DNA of 64,000 bases from Suilimivivens sp009774465 (GTDB lineage Bacteria; Bacillota; Clostridia; Lachnospirales; Lachnospiraceae), in NCBI GenBank assembly GCA_947382645.1, contig CANDAE010000009.1:62001-126000 (forward strand). The letters run 5' to 3'. Shown here piece after piece: positions 36,701-42,504 of this stretch (the first letter of the stretch is position 1; every line of letters begins with the position of its first letter). The translations under genes and the position numbers were made by a program. A model generated the notes under the pieces. The model had not been told where the DNA came from. It ran no database searches and was given only the letters and a program-made list of their open reading frames with translations.

Positions 36701-38798
36701 TACTTCTATGTTTACATGTTGTCTGTACTTCCTGTGTCTTAAATGCATCTGCCTCAATAGATTTCATAGTTGATGCATCCGTAAAAATAACAGTTCTAAG
36801 ATTATGGCATCCTTTAAAGGCATTCGTTCCAATCTCAGTTACAGATGCAGGAATAGTCACCTGTTTTAAACTACAAATATCATTAAAACTTCCTGCCTCA
36901 ATAGATGCAATTCCAAAAGTTCCTATTTTTTCGGGAATTTTTATAATATCCGGCTCACTCATACCCCCACCATCTACATCACGCTCAAGAATACCAAATT
37001 CTTCCAGCTTGCCAATATTATCTTCTCCCCCTCTGACTTTGTAAAAAACTTTAGCATAATTACCTGCAACACCATTTACAGTTTTTACTGTAGCATCACT
37101 CTCATAGACAACTCTTTCATATAACTGCTCACCAGGATATTTATATGTTATTGCATTATTATTAGCAATATTATGAATCTCTGACCTGCTTGGTCCTTCA
37201 AAATAAAATTCTTCCGGAACCGTATTTCTAAATTGCTCCCATGTATTCTTTGCACAATTAGGATAGTTGGTACCACCATTATCCTTATTATGAAAAGAAT
37301 CAAATTTAATTCTTGAACCAGAATCGGTATCTGGCAATATCACACGCTGCAATGATGTACAATCTTGAAACATGTCAATATCCAATGCTGTAGTTTCAAA
37401 ATAACCATTGGGAAACTCCACTTCTGACAACGCTATGCAGCCTCTGAAAAGATGATTTCCCAACCATTTTAATGGAACAGATCCCAAACGATCTGGTGCC
37501 CCCTTATCATCATAAAGTAAAAAATCCACTTTATTTAACTGGGTACAACCTTCAAACGCACAGTCCCCCAAATGAGATAATGTTTTAGACGGCAATTTGA
37601 AACTAGTTAGTGCCGTGCAATTATAAAATGCATCTTTCCCTATTGCATCCGCAGTAGGCATAACTACTTCACGTAATTGTCTGCATTCTGCAAACGCACC
37701 ATTTCCAACTGTTTTTAGTCCTGTTTTGAATACAATTTTATTTAATTTTGGGCAATTATAAAAAGTATAATCACTTATTCCCTCTAAATTTGCCTCTATA
37801 TTTACAGTGGTAATATAATTTTTATTAGCAAAAACGCCATCCCCAGCATTTGATCTGAAACCAGTCAGCTGCCAGCCTGTTCCTTTAGGTCCAATTGTTT
37901 CGGCTCCTATATATTTAACTGTAGCTCTTATACCCCAATGAGTCTGATCTTCTCCTGCTTCCAGCCACTGTGTATAATCATCTTTATTCGCCGCGGTTTT
38001 AGGATGATAATATAATTCATTTTCAGGTTTTGAGCCCCAATTTTGCCTTTGATTATAATAACAAGGATAAATTCTCTCACCCAGCATTGGTTCACAAGTT
38101 GCCCTTGCTTCAACTTTTTCATAAACAGGCTTTCCATCCTTATCTACCACTAGATTGCCATTTTCATCTTTTTTTTGTCTTGTTTGCTCATATAGAATAT
38201 AAAATCCCTTATCATCTTGCCGAACATCAGTAATTTTGTCAATATTCTCAATATCTATCCCATTAGGGCTACGATCTGTTGTACGATAATATGGAAGTCC
38301 TGTCGCTTCATCAATTAACGGCTGATCACGTAACTTATACCCCATCAACTCATCATTGGCACTCACCAAGCAATAATATTCTATCCCCTGATAGTTTTCT
38401 GAATAACTCCGATATGCTTCAAGTGTTTCTGGAATCGTCACTTCCGGATTATTTTTAAGATCATTATAATCTAAAATAACTGCCCCTGTTCCACCACGAA
38501 TATATGCAAATTTGAACAAACCATCCCCAGAAGTATAAATGACCTGATTATTTGCATTTCCTGTAGCCTCTGCCACATAAGGCACTACACTAGGATATTC
38601 TTGTTCTGCTGTTTTAACTTCCCCTTGTGTAGAAGTAACTGCAACTTTTATCTTCTCAGCGGCACCCGTGGGAGCTGCACCTACATCCTGCACAGGAATC
38701 GCTGCCACCACGATAGCAGAAGCCATAAACAACGCACCAATCGTTTTTCTGACTTGTCTGCGTAATTTTCTGTTTTTCTTTTTTGCACCCTTTTTCAT
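33747..38798 (-). CDS. Giant cell-wall-anchored LRR and InlB-repeat surface protein, 1683 aa
   Basis: A Lys/Arg-rich start leads into a signal peptide (TIGALFMASAIVVAAIPV). A unique region of about 300 residues is followed by scattered BspA-type LRR units (GISDYTFYNCPKLNKIVF, VGNGAFAECRQLREVVMP, later QLVGDYAFEGCTALTEATI). Three Listeria-Bacteroides (InlB B) repeats lie at about 1165-1345 (YEFVGWDKPHYDIQANTTI), then a GNPGG/Ser-Pro linker, another repeat domain (AFDRWTSS..), a Gly-rich stretch, a domain ending in TATHFSPYVIYV, and the anchor TTPKTGDPIHPKWFLALG with membrane segment and basic tail. It is the probable sortase B substrate encoded 19 nt downstream of that enzyme. The N-terminal two thirds are more AT-rich than the C-terminal third. 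Confidence 0.9.
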   Translation of the reverse strand: MKKGAKKKNRKLRRQVRKTIGALFMASAIVVAAIPVQDVGAAPTGAAEKIKVAVTSTQGEVKTAEQEYPSVVPYVAEATGNANNQVIYTSGDGLFKFAYIRGGTGAVILDYNDLKNNPEVTIPETLEAYRSYSENYQGIEYYCLVSANDELMGYKLRDQPLIDEATGLPYYRTTDRSPNGIDIENIDKITDVRQDDKGFYILYEQTRQKKDENGNLVVDKDGKPVYEKVEARATCEPMLGERIYPCYYNQRQNWGSKPENELYYHPKTAANKDDYTQWLEAGEDQTHWGIRATVKYIGAETIGPKGTGWQLTGFRSNAGDGVFANKNYITTVNIEANLEGISDYTFYNCPKLNKIVFKTGLKTVGNGAFAECRQLREVVMPTADAIGKDAFYNCTALTSFKLPSKTLSHLGDCAFEGCTQLNKVDFLLYDDKGAPDRLGSVPLKWLGNHLFRGCIALSEVEFPNGYFETTALDIDMFQDCTSLQRVILPDTDSGSRIKFDSFHNKDNGGTNYPNCAKNTWEQFRNTVPEEFYFEGPSRSEIHNIANNNAITYKYPGEQLYERVVYESDATVKTVNGVAGNYAKVFYKVRGGEDNIGKLEEFGILERDVDGGGMSEPDIIKIPEKIGTFGIASIEAGSFNDICSLKQVTIPASVTEIGTNAFKGCHNLRTVIFTDASTMKSIEADAFKTQEVQTTCKHRSTLYPTTGADKPYLYFVGAMLKEDGSDTETFKFAMSGTDGSKISHGNSEDIWITCHSGWPTNLEVKYYSDPATQTGEAQLVGYPRYDRVKKDINGWIEALPYLKNASNTEKTEYYNMIDRAIRFNGGGLKPDEQDLTPNEQAFLAATLDITIPENVDSIWPGLFSGVNKDGVEVGEGGVDDKGQAIGDLIGADESIRSITINGVGELDPYTFKECISLKSAAVIGSQLVGDYAFEGCTALTEATIGSKLEDTGMRPFKGCTELSNINCFTPGNFTYNSGILYRNVNGGKEIVECLENRGKTGGSGLYTVGPDELQGVTAIKKEAFAECKDVAQVDLSKTSIGTISEGSFKEMELNSIILPNSLSRIEADAFKDNDTKRFIVYYKNSNPITMTKDAFQPLDGDPTKKGDREVIFQCSIPSNAATYAEDYEYITVSDEEVFEEFTVNFYNTPDYPASTNLELLSTQTIRAGEDAEEPSTEGLKCNNDKLMFIGWDKPFTNVRSDLNILAMYGSPQYTVIFLDGFDGNELGRETVSAGGSATLPKVPNHPGYEFVGWDKPHYDIQANTTIVAKFVDASGDASRFTVSFYLDDGDEEPWWETHASINEVVKGPIPPAREGYTFVRWIWAPASSETGVKQDTSVYAQWTPGSGGNNPGGNPGGNPSGNPGGSSDPNATRSPKPTSSTSPSPSSSPEVTKYTVSVSGGSGSGRYAAGEIVAVNAYYMGEGQAFDRWTSSTAGVGFSNPNATSATFTMPAANVAITATYKTGSGTAGGTGGGSGAGTGTGGSSGGSGTTSNNGTTVEVTKPGISNTNYAGASVSGATDNFIVKVTEDQSATDAVIAALQARYGDISRIKYLPMDISLYDSTGRTRIADTTGITVNLTLPLPDDLVQYAGNNKVAAVSNGALEDLNVRFTTVGGVPCVNFTATHFSPYVIYVDTANLTEATIDTTPKTGDPIHPKWFLALGMACISLVLFFKRDKVVVKSKTA
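34690..34775 (-). repeat. GNPGG-coding tandem repeat in the giant LRR gene
   Basis: Short repeats of about 12-15 bp encode GGNNPGGNPGGNPSGNPGG, a flexible linker between the InlB-type repeats and the membrane-proximal domains. Confidence 0.7.
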
Positions 38799-38816
38799 TG
38801 TAATACTCCTTTTAGG

Positions 38817-40043
38817 TTACTTAATTCTTTTCGCTACGACTACAAATCTTCCGTCCGTCTGTGAGTTGTCACAGGTTGACAGGGTTAGAAGACTGTCTCC
38901 GTAACTTGCAGTCACTTCTGTGTCATACAGGCTCATGGCTGCCATTTCCCTCATATAAGAATCAAATTCCTCTTCTGAATTTGCATTAATAAACTGATAA
39001 TACTTAAAAACCAGATCATCTTCATTATACACCTGTGAGCGGAATACGTACATTACCTGATACGTGGCCTTTTCATAGATGCTGTCAAACTGTATCAGGG
39101 AATGCGACTTCCCATAGGACTCCTTTGCATACTGCTGCAAATTTCCAAACATATTTCCGGATTTCATGTGATGCCCGTATATGATCAGGTTAGTGGACCT
39201 GGGATAAATATTACAGTCACAGTCCAAAAACAGACTGCCATTGTTATCACGCTCCTGATTAAAATTATGATCCAGATAATACTCATTGTCATCTGTCTGC
39301 ATTACAGGGTAATCTATATTTGTATCGTCAATTTTAAGCCATCCGATTAGCTTTTTATTTTTTTCATACAAAGTTTTATATTCGTCAAGCACATCCGGAA
39401 GCACAATCGCCTCTTTATGTATGGAAAAAGGATTCTTTTCCTGATTGCTGACAAGGGCATCGCTTCCTTTTAATTCTGCCAGCTGGTCGTAACTCATGCT
39501 CGTTCTTGCACTGTTAAAATAGTAAATTCCAAAATAAGCAAAGCTTGCTGCTGCTACAATGGAAGCAAAAACTACGATTATCTTCCGATTTCTTTCTCTT
39601 TTATATAATTCCAGCAATACCTGCGTCTGCATATTCTTGTCAAAATCTTTCAAACTGGCATTTTTTGCCACTTTCCCGCCTTTATCATTCTTTTTCTTCA
39701 AAGACGATTTATTTGCTGTTTGATTTGACTTTTTAGCTGCCGCTGATTTTTTCTTTCTTTTCCTTCCCTTTAATGCTTCGCCGGCATTTTCTGCTGTAAT
39801 TCCCTGTTTTTTTAATTCTTCAATTTTTTCATAAATTTCATCATCAAAATCATTTCCCAGCGCCGACTCAAAGCGGTAAGCACCACTTTGCATTTCTCCA
39901 AAAAGTTCATATAGCTGTTTGGGATTATTTAAATCTATCTTCGCCTTGATGCTTTTGATCTTCTTTTCATCTCTTAATGCGGCCTCATAATCCGCGCGGG
40001 TGCGGAAACGTCTGCCGCCAACCGTCAGGTCATCTGCCGTCAT
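38817..40043 (-). CDS. Class B sortase with long N-terminal cytoplasmic extension
   Basis: The C-terminal 190 residues are a class B sortase: YPVMQTDDNEYYLDHNF, catalytic His in IIYGHHM, Cys in LLTLSTCD, Arg in DGRFVVVAKR. One membrane anchor lies at about 163-184 (KIIVVFASIVAAASFAYFG). The 160 residues before it are unusual for a sortase: a charged helical part (RRFRTRADYEAALRDEKKI, ALGNDFDDEIYEKIEEL) and a Lys-rich stretch, all predicted cytoplasmic. It should cleave TPxTG signals and join the two LRR proteins encoded next to the wall peptide. Ribosome site AAGGAG, promoter at 40076-40103; it heads the sortase-LRR-LRR operon. Confidence 0.92.
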   Translation of the reverse strand: MTADDLTVGGRRFRTRADYEAALRDEKKIKSIKAKIDLNNPKQLYELFGEMQSGAYRFESALGNDFDDEIYEKIEELKKQGITAENAGEALKGRKRKKKSAAAKKSNQTANKSSLKKKNDKGGKVAKNASLKDFDKNMQTQVLLELYKRERNRKIIVVFASIVAAASFAYFGIYYFNSARTSMSYDQLAELKGSDALVSNQEKNPFSIHKEAIVLPDVLDEYKTLYEKNKKLIGWLKIDDTNIDYPVMQTDDNEYYLDHNFNQERDNNGSLFLDCDCNIYPRSTNLIIYGHHMKSGNMFGNLQQYAKESYGKSHSLIQFDSIYEKATYQVMYVFRSQVYNEDDLVFKYYQFINANSEEEFDSYMREMAAMSLYDTEVTASYGDSLLTLSTCDNSQTDGRFVVVAKRIK

Positions 40044-40075
40044 GGCACACTTCTCCTTTATCGCATATATAATTT

Positions 40076-40103
40076 ATTTTACTACATCTCGAAATTTATT
40101 CAA
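40076..40103 (-). promoter_or_regulatory. Promoter of the sortase operon
   Basis: TTGAAT (40103-40098), 16-nt spacer and TAAAAT (40081-40076), about 33 nt before the sortase start. A TTGACA further upstream has no matching -10. Confidence 0.55.
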
Positions 40104-40170
40104 GTATTTTGTCAACATATTGTGCAGGTTTTCTCTCCGGCAGGCGCAAAATCCCTGTAAAATACAATAC

Positions 40171-40204
40171 CAGAGCCTGTTTGGAATATAATTACAGGCT
40201 CCGG
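40171..40204 (-). terminator. Hairpin after the truncated Rpn gene
   Basis: GAGCCTGT pairs with ACAGGCTC across a 13-nt loop, followed on the minus strand by a T-rich stretch (TGGTATTGTATTTT). It separates the Rpn remnant from the sortase promoter. Confidence 0.6.
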
Positions 40205-40248
40205 CATTTTAACCATATGGCATTGTATATAATGTTTAGTTCATACTG

Positions 40249-41019
40249 TCATTTCCAGTACTTCTTAAGGTATTCGTCAGCCTTCTCTTCCGTTAAATCA
40301 AAATTCTCCTCAATCTGATTCCTTGTATCTTCCCTGGAAATATGAAATTTCTTGCATGTTTTTATAAGTGCCTCTATTCCCCGTTCTTTTCCCTGTTCCA
40401 TCCCCTTCTGAATACCAATATCAAGAATGTCCATCTTCACTGCCTCCCATTCTTCCGATTCCTTCACCTGTGTTACAATTTTGTCCAAATCCAGCAGGCG
40501 TTTATCCCTCACCTGAATTTCCGGATTGTTAATATCAGTGCTTTTCATATATTGTAGCAGACTTATCAGTTCTTTTGAACCATTTTTGCTGGTCATGTTC
40601 AGGAAAATTTTTGTGGTACCGTCTTCCAGCTTAAGCCCTTCCACCTCTTCACACTGCTCTGTAAATGTATATTTTGCCAGATCTTTCTTAAATATATCAT
40701 CCTGTGTGATAAAAATAATTGTGGTAGACGGAAGATTTTTGTATCTGGTTTTCTTCCCGGATTTCAATACGGGACTGTCCATAAGCCCCTGATAAAATCT
40801 TGAACGTTTAGGAAGGGAATCCTGATCTTTACGGTTCTGCATTTCCATGTCAAATGCTCTCTCATCCTCCGATAATGCCCAGGCATCCAGGCGGATTGCC
40901 CGTCTGCCGGACTTATTTAAAATCACCTGCTCAACTTTCACTTCTTTTAGCCGAATGTCCGGTTCCTCAAGAATAATGCTTAAGGTGTTCTGGTAAGCCT
41001 CCCTGCCTTTGCTTTTTAA
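40249..41019 (-). pseudogene. Rpn-family PD-(D/E)XK nuclease (recombination-promoting), 5'-truncated
   Basis: The protein matches the Rpn/PDDEXK family: the active-site region RAIRLDAWALSEDERAFDMEMQ, then LPKRSRFYQGLMDSPVL, TTIIFITQDDIF and a helical C-terminus with GIQKGMEQGKERGIEALI. The only standard start is a GTG at 40941 with no ribosome site, but family-like sequence continues upstream in frame (AYQNTLSIILEEPDIRLKEV) to a TAA at 41022. The first part of the family (usually about 30 residues with the first helix) is missing, so this is probably a decayed or truncated copy. Such genes are scattered and mobile in gut Clostridia. If GTG is used, a 230-residue protein could still be made. 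Confidence 0.65.
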
Positions 41020-41037
41020 TTATAGTTTGTGGTTTCA

Positions 41038-41114
41038 GGCAGAAGCTGCCGGATGTGCGATACGCACGATTTTATAGAAAAAAATGAAAATTTCATAGGA
41101 ATATTGAAATTTTC
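41038..41114. repeat. Cluster of three short inverted repeats in the 336-bp gap
   Basis: The gap between the Rpn remnant and the Cys-rich gene holds GGCAG-AAG-CTGCC (41038-41050), GTGCG-ATA-CGCAC (41055-41067) and GAAAATTTCA-N9-TGAAATTTTC (41086-41114). The rest of the gap is AT-rich and carries the promoter of the plus-strand gene. Confidence 0.5.
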
Positions 41115-41212
41115 TGCTGTGTCTAAATTATAGCATTTGTCTATAATTTTGTCAATATTTTTACTGAAAATTAACAATTCAATTTTTTATTTAATATTTT
41201 TCTTTTTAAGAA

Positions 41213-41240
41213 ACACATACAAGCCATACCACATATGATA
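41213..41240 (+). promoter_or_regulatory. Candidate sigma-K-like (sporulation) promoter
   Basis: CATATGATA (41232-41240) fits the sigma-K -10 pattern CATANNNTA, with AC 17 nt upstream as its minimal -35. No good sigma-A -35 is present. It lies about 30 nt before the TTGGAGG ribosome site of the Cys-rich gene. Confidence 0.45.
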
Positions 41241-41277
41241 AACCATAAAACAAAAAAAATCTTGGAGGCAAATAAAT

Positions 41278-41520
41278 ATGAGTGATTTAACAGCAACTGG
41301 ATGTGGATGCGGATCAAACGTTAGCAATGGAAATAACGGATGCTGCTCTATTATCTGGATTCTCCTTTTACTGTCCTGCTGTGGCGGATGCGGCGGAAAT
41401 GGCGGCTTCTTTAATGGCGGAGACAATAACTGTGGTTGTGACATTATCTGGATCATTCTCTTACTGTCCTGCTGTGGCGGCGGTAACGGATTTGGATTCG
41501 GATGCGGATGTGGATGCTAA
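41278..41520 (+). CDS. Small Cys/Gly-rich protein with duplicated hydrophobic segment
   Basis: 80 residues, about a fifth cysteine. It contains two copies of the block (I)IWILLLLSCCGG / IIWIILLLSCCGG, each flanked by Gly/Asn/Cys-rich turns (GCGCGSN, GFGFGCGCGC). It resembles proteins labelled chorion-class high-cysteine proteins in Lachnospiraceae; function unknown. The composition suggests disulfide or metal cross-linking, and the hydrophobic blocks could insert in membranes or aggregate in a coat. Ribosome site GGAGG, a possible sporulation promoter upstream and a strong terminator downstream make it a single-gene unit. A spore-coat role is inference. Confidence 0.8.
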   Translation: MSDLTATGCGCGSNVSNGNNGCCSIIWILLLLSCCGGCGGNGGFFNGGDNNCGCDIIWIILLLSCCGGGNGFGFGCGCGC

Positions 41521-41554
41521 TCACAGTCAGCAATTCTTTTCATCATGTCTGAGG

Positions 41555-41584
41555 AGTAGGCTCTGAAAAGAGCCTACTTTTCTG
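41555..41584 (+). terminator. Terminator of the Cys-rich gene
   Basis: AGTAGGCTC-TGAAAA-GAGCCTACT followed by TTTTCT. Confidence 0.88.
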
Positions 41585-41638
41585 CATACCACGGAATTTT
41601 GAAACATAAAATATGGAAACAGGTGGGAAGGAGCAGTT

Positions 41639-42157
41639 ATGGATTCAAATGAGCGCAGTAAGGTAATTGCATTTGATACTCTCTTTTGCACCAATCATAT
41701 ACAGATGCTTAAAATTATACTGTCCTACATGGATAATCAGACGCAGAAGTCAATGGCAGTCTACATTAAATTTCTGGAATTAAATTATACGATAGAATTT
41801 TTAAAAAAGCATCCTTATTCTCTCTGTGGATGTATGGAAAAAGAATCTTCTCCCGATATTTTTAAAATGTGTTCCGAGCTGCTTCCCTACTGCACGGAGA
41901 ATGAAAAAAAGCAGTTAGAGCAGATTCGCGGCATTTTTCAGGGAATGGAAATGTACAGGGAAATGTCAAAGACTATGGACTTAATGAAGGATTTTATTCC
42001 TGATATGAGCGAATTTACAAATGCTGCATCATCAGAATCAGAGCAGGCTTCCGATTCTGCCGGCAGCTTTGACATGATGAACCTGCTAATGAATATGCTC
42101 ACCCCTGAGCAAAAACAAATGTATGAAATGTTTGGAGGTAATCACCATGCAGAATGA
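41639..42157 (+). CDS. Conserved hypothetical protein, 172 aa
   Basis: I do not recognise a named family. It is soluble and helical, with a Cys-bearing patch (HPYSLCGCMEKESS, SELLPYCTENEKKQLEQI), a Met-rich middle, a Ser/Glu linker and a C-terminal segment LLMNMLTPEQKQMYEMF. AAGGAG precedes the ATG. It overlaps the start of the next gene by 11 nt, so the two are translated together and probably work together. Confidence 0.8.
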   Translation: MDSNERSKVIAFDTLFCTNHIQMLKIILSYMDNQTQKSMAVYIKFLELNYTIEFLKKHPYSLCGCMEKESSPDIFKMCSELLPYCTENEKKQLEQIRGIFQGMEMYREMSKTMDLMKDFIPDMSEFTNAASSESEQASDSAGSFDMMNLLMNMLTPEQKQMYEMFGGNHHAE

Positions 42158-42416
42158 TTGGATGAAAGACGAGTCCTTAAAAAATATTGATCCATATAAG
42201 CTTGAATTTCTTCAGGCGCTGATGTTTGAAAGCAGCAATTTAAAAAAAGAGCAGATGCTTCCTTTTTTGATGGCTGTTATGAAACGGGGGCAGGAAAAAA
42301 AAGTTTCCTTCTCTGATAACGAAATAGATACCATCGTATCGGTACTCCGCAAACATGCTTCGCCTGAAGAAATTGGAAAAATTGAAAAAATTATGGCTAT
42401 GCGGTCCAGAAAATAA
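42147..42416 (+). CDS. Small hypothetical protein coupled to the 172-aa gene
   Basis: 89 residues, soluble and helical, beginning MQNDWMKDESLKNIDPYKLE. It has a Lys/Glu-rich centre and ends HASPEEIGKIEKIMAM, similar in kind to the TPEQKQMYEM end of its neighbour. GGAGG 8 nt before ATG 42147 selects this start over the earlier in-frame ATG at 42123. No named family recognised. Confidence 0.8.
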   Translation: MQNDWMKDESLKNIDPYKLEFLQALMFESSNLKKEQMLPFLMAVMKRGQEKKVSFSDNEIDTIVSVLRKHASPEEIGKIEKIMAMRSRK

Positions 42417-42440
42417 TGCCTCAAAAAATAGCCATTGCTA

Positions 42441-42502
42441 AAAAAGTCCCACCGCCTGCAGCAATTCAATCTGAATTTTCCGCTTCAAGTGGTGGGATTT
42501 TT
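42441..42502. terminator. Bidirectional terminator between the small genes and leuS
   Basis: AAAGTCCCACC pairs with GGTGGGATTTT around an inner hairpin (AATTCA/TGAATT). T runs on both strands serve the convergent plus-strand pair and leuS. Confidence 0.75.
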
Positions 42503-42504
42503 AC

